64,000 bases of DNA from Enterococcus gilvus ATCC BAA-350 (GCF_000407545.1 NZ_ASWH01000001.1:372001-436000); one strand, 5' to 3'; counted from the first letter of the stretch, positions 9,490 to 18,290 are shown. Notes: generated by a model from the sequence alone, not told the origin. Numbers and translations are program-made.

Positions 9490-9643
9490 TATCGATCTCC
9501 TAAAGAGTTCGATAAAGAAAACACACACACCCTTAACTTAATGTCCAGTTTTTCTTGACATTTCCAATTTCTCTACTCCTAAAAAAGTCTAACTTTTGGG
9601 GGTCACTTCAATTGCTGAGTGTTTTCTTATTTAACAGGGAGAG

Positions 9644-10729
9644 TCATTCTCCAAGAGATACTACACCATTAAATTCTCCACCATTAAATTCTCCACCATT
9701 AAATTCTCCACTGATAACAACCTTACCTAGCATGTGACCGTTTTCGACATCCTGAGTTGCTTTTTTAATATTTGAGGCATTAATTCCGGTTGAATATACT
9801 TTGCTCAAAGAAGTTTTTATATTCCCTTCATCTGCTAATTTTGAAATTTTTTCCAAAGCTTTTCCTTGTGTCTCTATTTCATATTCATGATCCGTTTTGG
9901 CAAACATATATTCCCAATCAAAACTAACAGACAAGTTTTTCCATTCACTTATATCTAGAGGTTCATGAACGCCTACAATTGTTCCCACATGACCAAAAGG
10001 TTTAACCATATGTTTAATTTGTTCTATATAACTTGAGATATCGAATAATACAGCTATATAATTGAATTCCTGAACATTTAGCTTTCTTAAACTTTCTTTT
10101 AAATCATCATGGTAATCAATAGGGTGATCTACACCATACTTTTCTAACCACTCGAAATTTTTAGGACTTGCAGTTGCGTAAACTTCTAAGCCAGCCCAAT
10201 GTGCCAATTGATTCAATACAGATCCCACACCACCAGCACCATTTATTACTAAAATATTTTTTCCTTTATTAGCATTTTTTTCTGGAATTATACCAAATTT
10301 TTCAAAAAGCAACTCGTAAGCAGTTAAAGATGTAAGTGGTAATGCAGCAGCTTCTTCATCCGATAAACTCTTTGGAGCTAACGCCACAATTTGTTCATTC
10401 ACTAGTTGATACTCTTGATTACTACCCGATCGGGTAGTAGTGCCCGCGTAAAAAACACGATCGCCAATTTTGAATTTTTTAACTTTTTCCCCCATCGAGA
10501 CCACTTCACCGACTGCATCAAATCCTAAAACTTGAAGCGCATTTCTCTTGATAGAATTTTGACGAATCTTAGTATCTACAGGATTAACAGATACCGCGCT
10601 TACTTTTACCAGTAAATCATTTGGAGATGGTTTGGGCACTATTTTCTTTTCATCAATGAAACTTTGATGATTATCAATCGGTAAGCCTTCAAAAAAACCA
10701 ACGGCATTCATAAATTTATTTTCTAACAT
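9644..10729 (-). CDS. Zinc-type alcohol dehydrogenase / quinone oxidoreductase-like protein
   Basis: This medium-chain dehydrogenase/reductase (about 361 residues) has a GroES-like N-terminal half (GFDAVGEVVSMGEKVKKFK) and a Rossmann NAD(P)-binding half (LVINGAGGVGSVLNQLAHWAG). It belongs to the YhdH/Zn-ADH-like branch that reduces enones or aldehydes with NADPH; the substrate is unknown. Despite the family name I see no structural zinc cysteines. I start it at 10729 because GGAGGG lies 7 bases upstream; the longer frame to 10771 reads through that site. The C-terminus has a repeated GEFNG peptide encoded by a 15-bp tandem repeat, beyond the usual family end. It is the last gene of a three-gene minus-strand operon with the yellow-like and PEBP genes. 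Confidence 0.8.
   Translation of the reverse strand: MLENKFMNAVGFFEGLPIDNHQSFIDEKKIVPKPSPNDLLVKVSAVSVNPVDTKIRQNSIKRNALQVLGFDAVGEVVSMGEKVKKFKIGDRVFYAGTTTRSGSNQEYQLVNEQIVALAPKSLSDEEAAALPLTSLTAYELLFEKFGIIPEKNANKGKNILVINGAGGVGSVLNQLAHWAGLEVYATASPKNFEWLEKYGVDHPIDYHDDLKESLRKLNVQEFNYIAVLFDISSYIEQIKHMVKPFGHVGTIVGVHEPLDISEWKNLSVSFDWEYMFAKTDHEYEIETQGKALEKISKLADEGNIKTSLSKVYSTGINASNIKKATQDVENGHMLGKVVISGEFNGGEFNGGEFNGVVSLGE
9664..9708. repeat. Three tandem 15-bp repeats at the 3' end of the dehydrogenase gene
   Basis: The unit CACCATTAAATTCTC occurs three times in a row. On the coding (minus) strand each unit encodes five residues, giving a repeated GEFNG peptide just before the stop. As the unit is a multiple of three, copy-number changes alter tail length without shifting frame. 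Confidence 0.9.
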
Positions 10730-10818
10730 TAATATCCCTCCAATTTTTACAATAAATACTTTTATGAGCAACTACTACTATTATGATACAAATAATCGAA
10801 TTTTGAAAAAATCGTTAC

Positions 10819-11907
10819 TTATTTTACTTTTGCAGGATCTTTCCCAATATATATGCGGAATAAACTATACGGTTTTTCTCGTAAATCGATTCCCATATGG
10901 AATCCAACCTGACGTTGCAGTTGATTACTATTAAAGTATAGATATTTGTCCGGTCCAATTGATAGAGTATCGGGCCATAAAATTCGAGGGTCATGTGCTA
11001 AAGTCGACATAGAACCATCTGGTTTAATGATTCGAATGCTGTTGTTTTCATAATCACCGGCATAGATAGTCCCGTCTGAAGCGGTAATCATCCCATCTGA
11101 AGCCCCTTTTTCACCCAAGTCCTGAACAAATCTTTCTAAATCATTATCCTCAACTTTTTTATCAAAAATTAAATCTGTTTCTATAGAATATAAATGACGG
11201 CTTGATAGTGGGCTGAAGTATAAAATTTTCCCATTTGGAGAGATAGCGATACCGTCAGCAGCTACTTGCCATAAAGAAGTGGTGCCATCTTTTTCTCGAT
11301 TCATTAAGAGTTCTCCCTCAACTTTAGGAATAAAATCTGGGTCAACCGCAGTCGAATGCGCTCCGTCTAAAATGCGAAAGGAATCGCCTGTACCAAGGTC
11401 TAACACAATCAATGCTCCGGGTCCAGTTATTGAAGAATCCGTAATATAAGCCACCCCTTCGGTTCCTCTGCGCAAGTCAATTCTTACATCATTTAAATAA
11501 GTAGAGTCTAAAACGACATCCTTTGAGAAAGTATAGACACTACGAATTTCGTTACTATCCAAATCAATGGCTACTAATTTTGCACCGCCTTTTATGGGAG
11601 CTTCAAAGTTAGGTGCGGCAGTATCTAACACCCACAGAGTCCCTTCACCGTCAGCAACGATACTTTGAACACTCAGAAACCCTTTTTCTGGGTGAACAGG
11701 ATCAAAGTTGTTAATCTCTTGACTAGGATAAGGAACCAAGTTTCCATCGACAATTTCGACAACGGTTGATTTCACATCGTCCCCCCATTCGGGGAAATTA
11801 ATGAAGATGCGTCCAGTCTCAGATACGCTGACTCCTGTGGGCATCTCATCATAAAAAGCTTGTACTTGCTCTAACTCACCAAAAATTTTTTCTGTTGGAA
11901 AATCCAT
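10819..11907 (-). CDS. Major royal jelly / yellow-like beta-propeller protein
   Basis: The roughly 362-residue protein has repeated beta-propeller-like segments (SVSETGRIFINFPEW, VLDTAAPNF, GVAYITDSSITGPGALIVLDL, GIAISPNGKILYFSPLSSRHLY, ASDGTIYAGDYENNSI). These are typical of the bacterial MRJP/yellow family, related to gluconolactonase-like six-bladed propellers. No signal peptide is visible, so it should be cytoplasmic. Its reaction is unknown; lactone or sugar-acid chemistry is only a guess from the fold. The start at 11907 is set by AAGGAAG upstream; the ORF extension MKGRNI overlaps that site. It lies between the PEBP gene (38 bases upstream) and the dehydrogenase. Confidence 0.75.
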   Translation of the reverse strand: MDFPTEKIFGELEQVQAFYDEMPTGVSVSETGRIFINFPEWGDDVKSTVVEIVDGNLVPYPSQEINNFDPVHPEKGFLSVQSIVADGEGTLWVLDTAAPNFEAPIKGGAKLVAIDLDSNEIRSVYTFSKDVVLDSTYLNDVRIDLRRGTEGVAYITDSSITGPGALIVLDLGTGDSFRILDGAHSTAVDPDFIPKVEGELLMNREKDGTTSLWQVAADGIAISPNGKILYFSPLSSRHLYSIETDLIFDKKVEDNDLERFVQDLGEKGASDGMITASDGTIYAGDYENNSIRIIKPDGSMSTLAHDPRILWPDTLSIGPDKYLYFNSNQLQRQVGFHMGIDLREKPYSLFRIYIGKDPAKVK

Positions 11908-11944
11908 AATATTTCTTCCTTTCAATTTTGAAATAAAACTAAAT

Positions 11945-12475
11945 TTATTTGACTTCTACTTCAAATTTTAATACTCCACGAGCTATTACATGTCCAAACA
12001 TATTGAACCCTAGAAAAGCTGGCGTAGATTCTTCAGGAATCAACACCCTTTCAATATCTAAAGCCCAGACAGTCAGAAAGTAATGATGTACACCATGTCC
12101 TTTAGGGGGAGCAGCACCTGTATATTTCTTGGCACGAGCGTCATTTGGTAATTGAATAGCTCCAGAAGGTAATTTTGAGTTGTCTTTATTTCCTGCATCT
12201 TGTATTAATTCATGAACAGATCTAGGTATATTTGCTACAGCCCAATGCCAGAAGCCAGAACCAGTCGGGGCATCTGGATCGTATAAAGTTACGACAAAGC
12301 TTTTAGTATCACTAGGAGCACCTTTCCAGCTTACTTCAGGAGAGATATCCTCTCCACCTTTTATGCCAAAATCTCCAGACATAAATTTCATATCTAAATC
12401 CTTTTTTTCTACAATATCTTTACTTTTTACGTCAAATGACGGAACATTCTGTAATCCTAAAAACGGATTATTCAT
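11945..12475 (-). CDS. YbhB/YbcL-type PEBP (Raf-kinase-inhibitor-like) protein
   Basis: This 176-residue protein is of the phosphatidylethanolamine-binding protein family. The anion-pocket motifs are present: VTLYDPDAPTGSGFWHWAVANIP and GVHHYFLTVWAL. There is no signal peptide. Bacterial members bind small anionic ligands, but their role is poorly known. It is the first gene of the minus-strand operon with the yellow-like and dehydrogenase genes; GGAGGAT sits upstream of the ATG. The HxlR gene further upstream ends in its own terminator, so the operon should have its own promoter in 12476-12600. Confidence 0.85.
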   Translation of the reverse strand: MNNPFLGLQNVPSFDVKSKDIVEKKDLDMKFMSGDFGIKGGEDISPEVSWKGAPSDTKSFVVTLYDPDAPTGSGFWHWAVANIPRSVHELIQDAGNKDNSKLPSGAIQLPNDARAKKYTGAAPPKGHGVHHYFLTVWALDIERVLIPEESTPAFLGFNMFGHVIARGVLKFEVEVK

Positions 12476-12600
12476 AGTACATCCTCCTATTTAATATTTA
12501 GTTATTTTCATCAACACGGATTAGATTACTCTTCTAAAAATAGAAAGTAAATTAGGGAAATTTTTTATACTCCTTTAGTTCACTATACGATTGATTGTAT

Positions 12601-12647
12601 GCTACTAAAAAAGGAAACGCCGTTGTGACGTTTCCTTTTTTAGTAGC
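12601..12647. terminator. Bidirectional terminator overlapping the hxlR stop codon
   Basis: A perfect 19-base inverted repeat (GCTACTAAAAAAGGAAACG and its complement) with a 9-base loop carries A/T runs that work in either direction. It includes the last codons of the HxlR gene. Confidence 0.9.
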
Positions 12648-13008
12648 AAGCAAGGCATTCTTCTTCTAATTTCCCAGCATTTTTATGGTTAAAATCTTCT
12701 CCCCAATTATAGAGCATGTCAATTATTGGATTCAAAGAATTTCCATAGTTAGTCATCCCATAAATGACCATCAGAGGTTTCTCGTTGATCACTTTCCGAT
12801 AAATCAAGCCATCATTTTCTAAATCCTTTAATTGTAGCGATAGCATTCTTCTAGTAATTCCAGGAATAAATTTTTGCAGTTGATTATAGCGGCTCTCACC
12901 ATCGTACATTAGATGATACAAAATAACGCTTTTCCAACGTCCTGAAATAATTTGCAACGTGGATTCTACAGAGCAGCCTTTTTCACAGTTATATATTTTT
13001 CTTGTCAA
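12640..13008 (-). CDS. HxlR-family transcriptional regulator
   Basis: This 122-residue winged-helix regulator has a cysteine near its N-terminus (NCEKGCSVESTLQIISGRWK), the GRWK motif, the recognition region GITRRMLSLQLKDLENDGLI and a C-terminal dimerisation helix. HxlR proteins often sense aldehydes or oxidants through cysteines; here Cys residues lie near both ends (CEKGC, CLAC). The start is TTG with GGAGTG 8 bases upstream. It is divergent from the acetolactate synthase gene and upstream of the dehydrogenase operon, so either could be a target. A small palindrome lies in the shared upstream region. Confidence 0.88.
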   Translation of the reverse strand: MTRKIYNCEKGCSVESTLQIISGRWKSVILYHLMYDGESRYNQLQKFIPGITRRMLSLQLKDLENDGLIYRKVINEKPLMVIYGMTNYGNSLNPIIDMLYNWGEDFNHKNAGKLEEECLACY

Positions 13009-13045
13009 GATACATTCACTCCAAACGCTTATTTAGTGTCATCAT

Positions 13046-13057
13046 AAGTATTTACTT
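13046..13057. promoter_or_regulatory. Candidate HxlR operator (palindrome)
   Basis: AAGTATTTACTT is a perfect interrupted palindrome (AAGTA/TACTT) about 40 bases upstream of the hxlR start, in the intergenic space shared with the acetolactate synthase gene. HxlR regulators usually bind such sites next to their own gene. Binding is inferred. Confidence 0.4.
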
Positions 13058-13219
13058 ACTTTTTGTAAACTGTTTTAACTTACTACGTATAAAAAAATTC
13101 CCTAATTTACATGACAGTTCTTTAAGACTATAGTCCACGAGTAAGGAATTTTGTTACCTTTACAATCTTCTTAAGTAATCTTAATAAACAACTTACCAAA
13201 AAATTTAGGAGTGATTTAT

Positions 13220-14893
13220 ATGAGTATGAATGGTGCAGATTTGATTGTAGACACACTGATAAAGAATGGAGTAAAGTATGTTTTTCAACTACCTGGTGGT
13301 AAGTTGGGGCCTTTATTGATGGCCTTGAAGAAGCGTGAGAAAGAGATTACTGTTATTACAGTCAGACATGAACAAAATGCTGGATTTATGGCTCAGGGAA
13401 TCGGCCGTATTACTGGTAAACCGGGTGTTGTAATGACCACTTCAGGGCCGGGAGCTTTGAACTTGGTCACCCCTTTAGCAACAGCGACTTCTGATGGGGA
13501 TCCTGTTTTGGCGATTGCCGGACAAGTCCCACAAGATAAATTATTAACCCCATATCCACAAAATCCAAATATTTCTGGTGTCATGAATGATTCAACTATC
13601 ACTAAATATGCCAAAGAAATCCAAAATACAGATGTTTTAGCGGATGAATTAGCAAACGCTTATTTTTCGAGTATAAATGGAAACCCTGGCGCAGTATTCA
13701 TGGATGTTCCTGGTAATATTTTGCTGGGAGAAACTAAAAAGAATGGGCTGGAATTCTCAACCTTAACTAAACAATTGATCAATACTATTGCCGATGATAC
13801 AACAGTCGTAGCGGCCGTCGATAAAATTAAAGATGCCAAGCGTCCGGTAATCATTGTTGGAGCACGTGCTGCTGGTGAAAATGATGCAGAAGCAATCCAA
13901 TCTTTTGTTAAAAAAACCGGTATTCCAGTTGTTGAAACCTTTGAAGCAACGGGATTGTTGACTCGTGAGTTCAATAAAAATTATGTAGGTAGGGTAGGAC
14001 TATTCAACAACTTACCTGGTGATGAGTTGGTTTACAATAGTGATTTAGTTATCACTTTAGGTTTGAATCTAGTTGAATATTGGGCTTCTGTATGGAACGT
14101 TGACAAAAAAACAATTGTAGACATTGATACGGTCGTTGATCACTTAGATGAATCCTATATTCCAGACATTTTAGTTTTAGGAAACATTGCAAAAAACTTA
14201 AAAAACATTGCTAATATTATAGCCAAAATAGATATTTCTGATGATTGGAAAGCGACTATTCGTATAATGCAAGAAAAATTAATGATGAAAAAATAAGTTC
14301 CTTCAGTCACTTCCATTAATGCACTACATCCATTAGAAATTATTGATTCTTTACAAAAAACTATCGATGCTCATCCTGATACTACTGTCGTAATGGATGG
14401 TGGCAGTCATGAAGTATGGATGGGCTCATACCTAAATATTTATCGTCCCAAACATTTTCTAATGTCCGATGGTGAGCAAACTCTAGGTGTTGGTCTTCCA
14501 TGGTCTATCTCTGCATCTTTACTTCGTCCAAATGAAAAAATATTGTCGTCAGGTGGAGATGGAAGTTTTATGTTCTCCTCCCAAGAATTAGCTACTGTTG
14601 CTCATTATAAGCTTAATGTCCTTCAAATTATCTGGGTTGACAAGGAATATAATATGGTTGAATTCCAGCAAGAATTGGATTATGGCGGACAAAAGGAAGG
14701 AGTAGATATTGATTATATTGGCTATAAAGAAATGGCCGAAAGCTACGGTATAAAATCACTTCGGGTTCATTCAAAAAAAGCCTTGGATAGTGCTTTGGTC
14801 AATGCTTATGGCTCAACCGAACCAATGGTTATTGAGGTAATTGAAGACAACCATGAAAATATCCATTTGCGTGATAAGATTGATTTGGTCTAA
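13220..14893 (+). pseudogene. alsS: Catabolic acetolactate synthase with one in-frame ochre stop
   Basis: A thiamine-diphosphate enzyme of about 557 residues that would condense two pyruvates to acetolactate for acetoin/diacetyl formation. The N-terminal domain has the cofactor Glu (TVRHEQNAGFMAQG) and GKPGVVMTTSGPGALNLVTPLATA. The C-terminal domain has SDGEQTLGVGLPW and the ThDP/Mg motif GGDGSFMFSSQELATV with NMVEFQQ. The two open stretches (to 14296 and from 14297) are in the same frame, separated only by TAA at 14294-14296 after a run of Lys codons; the sequence across it (PSVTSINALHPLEIID) is normal for the family. The start ATG at 13220 has AGGAG 8 bases upstream. Without read-through the product lacks the ThDP-binding domain. 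Confidence 0.85.
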
Positions 14894-15059
14894 CTATTAT
14901 AGGTATTGAAACTTTCAAATACTTTTAAAGATCATTAAAGTCTATTCTCCTCCTGTCACCTGATCCAGTGATGTAAAGTTAACTAATCATCTTGAAGAAT
15001 ATAATTGGGTGATTTTTGATAATGGGATTGTTTGAAATTGCCCCTATATTTCGTGAAAT

Positions 15060-15101
15060 AAAGTGTACAGAAAATGGTCCTTTTCTGTACACTTTCTTTT
15101 T
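15060..15101 (+). terminator. Strong rho-independent terminator
   Basis: AAAGTGTACAGAAAA and its exact complement are separated by TGGTCC and followed by a T-rich run. It lies about 165 bases after the acetolactate synthase gene. Confidence 0.85.
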
Positions 15102-15225
15102 TCTCGTTTTTATGAAGTATTGGAACTTAAAAATGTTCATAAACCCGTAGCACAATCTATGTTCATTTAAACATCCCGTTTGAAAGTTATGTTGCAATAT
15201 TTTTGAGAATGGAGTGATTTATTAG

Positions 15226-15784
15226 AAAATCGGATACGCCCTGGTCTCTACCGGATTACAAAATTTAGATTTAAAGGAAGATAGTCTTAAAAAAATTAGT
15301 TGTGATAAAATTTTTACCGATCATATGAGCGGAGCAAAAAGTAATCGTCCATGTTTAGAAACTGCAATTGATTTTGTTCGGGAAGGAGACATTGTAGTTG
15401 TTTGGCGATTGGACCGTCTAGGAAGAAATATGAAAGACTTAATTTCAATTGTAAACAGGTTGAATGATCGAGGTGTTGGTTTTCATAGTCTGCAAGAAAA
15501 TATCACGATGGACAAATCGAGTTCTACCGGACAATTAATGTTTCACTTGTTTGCAGCATTCGCAGAATTTGAGCGCAACCTAAAATTTTGAACGTTCGGC
15601 TACTGGCCGTGCTGCAGCGAGAGCATGGGGAAGATTTGGTGGGAGTCCTGAAAACTTACTAAACAAGATTTAGAGTTGTTGAAGACGCTAGTAGATAGTG
15701 GTACACCGATCAATACGATCGTCGGAACGTCTCTCGAACGACCATTTACCGATATCTTAATAAACTGGAAAATATAGAAAATTA
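15226..15784 (+). pseudogene. Decayed Tn3-type serine resolvase/invertase
   Basis: The resolvase N-terminus can be read (KIGYALVSTGLQNLDL, then GDIVVVWRLDRLGRNMKDLI, FAAFAEFERN), but the codon expected to be ATG before KIGYA is TAG. After FERN a one-base change shifts the frame; it continues as ERSATGRAAARAWGRFGG, and after another shift as KQDLELLKTLVDSGTPINTI and TIYRYL, the HTH. At least three lesions. Such genes usually come with plasmids or Tn3-like transposons; no transposase accompanies it here. Confidence 0.8.
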
Positions 15785-15852
15785 GTAAACTATTATTTAA
15801 AAGTGAGTACTTTAGAAAGCAAATTGAGAAATAAAAAAAGGTAGGGAATTGA

Positions 15853-16098
15853 ATGGTTTATAAATGTAACCGTTGTGGGGATTATTCACTCATGGAAGAC
15901 AGTGATTAATTTGTTCAATATGCCAGTGGCAAGATGATGTCATAAAGCGAGAAGCCCCTATTTATGGTGACGGGTCCAATCACGGAATAAGTATAGTCAT
16001 ACAAGAGAAAATCACATAATTTTTGGAGCAATTAGTAAGAAGCACGTAAAGTAGGTCAGATTACCTCTCCCGAAGAATTACCAGAGAGTAATATTTAG
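15853..16098 (+). pseudogene. Decayed cysteine-rich CPCC-type protein
   Basis: After a plausible start, fragments such as YKCNRCGDYSLMEDSD, CQWQDDVIKREAPIYGDGSNHGISI and LPEELPE match the pattern of the small Cys-rich CPCC family, in which W-x-DD and N-x-G/S motifs follow the paired cysteines. The fragments are interrupted by stops and frame changes. Function of the family is not established. Confidence 0.5.
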
Positions 16099-16560
16099 AG
16101 AATGCCTGTCTATTTTTTCTATTCATTCTGTTTATAGATTTTTCCGTATTATTTTTTTCGTTGGTTATAAATTTTTAAAGGAATAATAGGGAAAGTTACT
16201 AGCAGTTAATTGGAAACAAGCTATGATATTGAAAAAAGCACAAAACATTGGAAAGCAAACAGGAATAATTCTGTATATTTGTACTATCTTTTTTTATAGT
16301 TCCTTCAATATGGCTAGTTACTTAACTTCTTAGACCACATAATCTAAATTATTTCCAGCGATTGTCAAATTAAGGATTTCAAGCACAAAATTGTGAAATG
16401 AAATTCATATACTTACGGATACATTGCCATTAAAGAATTTGTAGGTAGCAATCTTTGTGATTTTATAGAAACGTATTTTGTTAAGTTTTCTTTTTTATTT
16501 TGTATCAAAAAGTAGTTGCACTTCCGTGGGGGTTCTCAGTATTTTTTTATGTTTGAAGCA
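16099..16560. other. Gene-free AT-rich stretch
   Basis: No frame with a plausible start and ribosome binding site and no RNA gene is seen between the decayed CPCC-like gene and the htrA terminator. Confidence 0.4.
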
Positions 16561-16562
16561 TC

Positions 16563-16600
16563 AAAAAAGCCAAACCTAGTGGATACTAAGTTTGGCTGCA
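16563..16600 (-). terminator. Terminator of htrA
   Basis: On the minus strand, the stem AGCCAAAC pairs with GTTTGGCT around a loop and is followed by TTTTTT. It lies 20-50 bases after the htrA stop. Confidence 0.85.
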
Positions 16601-16616
16601 AATTGAGATCGATTTT

Positions 16617-17918
16617 CTAGTTGTTGCCTTGCTGGTTTTTCGCCGTTTTTAATGAATTTGAATCAATACTTAATTTGACAGAGGTAGTCTCCTTCTTATC
16701 CTTGCGGTAGAAAGTGATCTTCACCGTGTCGCCAACTTTGTGTTTGTACAATTCAGATTGCAGCTCGACACCGGAAGAGACTTCTTTGTCATCGATTTTA
16801 GTGATTACATCATATTTCTTCAAGCCCGCTTGGTCCGCTGGAGTAGATGGTTGAACCTCATTGACTACGACCCCTTGAGTGACTGAGCTAGGAACTTTGA
16901 CGATTTCGCTAATCTGTTCAGTAGAAAGATCCGAAAGGCTGACCATTGTGATTCCTAATGCTGGACGAACGACTTTGCCGCCTTGTTCCAATTGGTTGAT
17001 GACATTCACGACATCGTTACTTGGAATCGCAAAACCGATCCCTTCCACGCTGACATTTGATTGCGTTTGAACGATCTTGCTGGAGTTGATCCCAACTACT
17101 TGTCCAGCCATATTGACTAATGGACCGCCGGAATTCCCAGGATTGATCGCAGCATCTGTTTGGATCGCATTGATGTTGACGGTTTGGCCCTCATCGTTTT
17201 GATTGACCACTTGACGATTCAAGGAAGAAATAATCCCTGAAGTGACAGAGTTTGCATATTGTGACCCTAAAGGAGAGCCGAGCGCGATAGCGGGTTCGCC
17301 AACTTTTAAGGCACTTGAATCCCCAAAGGCAGCAGGCTTGATATCTGCTACTTTGTCAGACTCTACTTTTAAGACCGCTAAATCCGTATAAGCATCGGTT
17401 CCGACCAAACTTGCTTTAACCTTTGCCCCATCTTTTAACAGAACTTCAAGGCCGTCTTGTTTTTCAACAACGTGATTATTGGTGACGATATAAGCCGTAT
17501 TGCCTTCTACTTTGTAGATAACACCGGAACCTTCAGAAGCCTCTTCAAGCTGTCCGTCACTTCCTTCTGATTGTTTCTGATCATTTCCATTGCCGAAAAT
17601 ATCAGAGAAGCCGCCTAAGCCGCCCTGTGATTGCTGTTTTTGCAGGTTGATGACGGAAACGACTGCACCTTGGACCTTTTCAGCGGCTTCTGTGATATTG
17701 GAATTCACATCCACCTTCATGTTGCTTACTTTGGTATTGCCAGCACTTGGAGAACCGCTGTTCGTTTGATTCGTTGGAGAAAGCAGCGAACCATTCGCCA
17801 CATAAAAAATTCCAATTGTTAAAACGGCTCCTAAAATCCCGCCTATTAAACCCGTCCCAAAACGTCTAAAAAAACCAGGAGACCTTTTGGGAGTTGGGGT
17901 AATATCTCTTCTTACCAT
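16617..17918 (-). CDS. htrA: HtrA/DegP-like membrane-anchored serine protease
   Basis: This is the surface quality-control protease that degrades misfolded exported proteins (about 433 residues). It has a short cytoplasmic N-terminus, one membrane anchor (about residues 23-41), a low-complexity linker, a trypsin-like domain and a C-terminal PDZ domain (about 310-400; GVVVNEVQPSTPADQAGLKKYD). The catalytic triad is visible: His149 in VTNNHVVE, Asp179 in TDAYTDLAVL and Ser263 in NPGNSGGPLV. The start ATG at 17918 is preferred because GGTGGAG precedes it; the GTG at 17930 overlaps that site. It is divergent from rlmH across a DnaA-box-rich intergenic region, a gene pair also known from streptococci and staphylococci near the replication origin. 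Confidence 0.95.
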   Translation of the reverse strand: MVRRDITPTPKRSPGFFRRFGTGLIGGILGAVLTIGIFYVANGSLLSPTNQTNSGSPSAGNTKVSNMKVDVNSNITEAAEKVQGAVVSVINLQKQQSQGGLGGFSDIFGNGNDQKQSEGSDGQLEEASEGSGVIYKVEGNTAYIVTNNHVVEKQDGLEVLLKDGAKVKASLVGTDAYTDLAVLKVESDKVADIKPAAFGDSSALKVGEPAIALGSPLGSQYANSVTSGIISSLNRQVVNQNDEGQTVNINAIQTDAAINPGNSGGPLVNMAGQVVGINSSKIVQTQSNVSVEGIGFAIPSNDVVNVINQLEQGGKVVRPALGITMVSLSDLSTEQISEIVKVPSSVTQGVVVNEVQPSTPADQAGLKKYDVITKIDDKEVSSGVELQSELYKHKVGDTVKITFYRKDKKETTSVKLSIDSNSLKTAKNQQGNN

Positions 17919-18053
17919 ATTTTTCTCCACCTCTTCTGTGATTTACGTTATATTGAGTATAGTATTTTTTTGTAAGTTAAGTCTACTACACCGATTTGAC
18001 TTTTTTATGAAAAAGGTTCGTAGGAAAATGTAGATAAATGATAAAAAAACTTG

Positions 18054-18290
18054 TTTTCCACATAGATAGTGGAAAACTAAGGAAAAAGTTTGTTAATTCT
18101 TTGAAGAATCTTATCCACAGAAATGTGGATAAAGTGGATAACTCGGTGGAAAACGTGTGTTTGCATCCTAAATACCTTAAAAATAGGCTGAAATAGTGGA
18201 AAATCTGGGGATAAACCTGTGATTAGTGTGCATAACTTCGTGGAAAAGTACTTAGTTCCACTAGCCATTGCAACGAATTCCGTGGAAAAG
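18054..18290. other. DnaA-box cluster between htrA and rlmH
   Basis: Three perfect matches to TTATNCACA occur: TTATCCACA at 18111-18119, its complement TGTGGATAA at 18124-18132, and TGTGCATAA at 18227-18235. At least seven near matches of the type TTTTCCAC or its complement surround them (18054, 18068, 18133, 18146, 18195, 18239, 18281). That is about ten boxes in roughly 240 bases. No dnaA, dnaN or parB gene is in the window, so it is not shown to be the origin itself. It could titrate DnaA or regulate htrA and rlmH. Confidence 0.75.

Larger units (their letters stand above)
7332..9556 (+). pseudogene. IS3-family transposase OrfB, frameshifted and split by an IS256-type insertion
   Basis: The orfB frame can be followed from VPGILETKQEIRF through the HTH_21-like part (HHGRYGSIRITKVLQKKG) to IWLGDITYIPLKK. 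A one-base loss near 7758 then shifts the frame; it resumes as LAVFIDVYNRKIMGW, and another slip in an A run near 7893 leads to IHTDQGSQYTS and NALMESFYKTIKREL. The 3' end is cut at 8162 by the IS256-type element and resumes at 9490 (SPKEFDKENTHTL) up to a stop at 9556. All DDE motifs can be found but not in one frame. Confidence 0.85.
6942..9610 (+). mobile_element. IS3-family element interrupted by an IS256-type element
   Basis: Terminal inverted repeats are TGAACCGACCCCCAAAAGTT at 6942 and, complementary, TGAAGTGACCCCCAAAAGTT ending at 9610. The three bases ATT flank both ends (6939-6941 and 9611-9613), a typical IS3 target duplication, so this insertion is still in its original place. Inside are orfA, a broken orfB and a whole IS256-type element (8163-9489). 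Confidence 0.9.

Noticed and set aside
13220..14893. Stop-codon reassignment (TAA read as an amino acid) to explain alsS and the C_GCAxxG gene
   Set aside because: All other genes end normally in TAA, TAG or TGA, and several use TAA as the true stop; mutation or sequence error is simpler.
16099..16560. Possible small gene or RNA
   Set aside because: No frame with start and ribosome site and no clear structured RNA; left as gene-free.
18054..18290. Calling the DnaA-box cluster oriC
   Set aside because: No dnaA, dnaN, rpmH or parB gene in the window and no obvious AT-rich unwinding element defined beside it; only the box cluster is supported.
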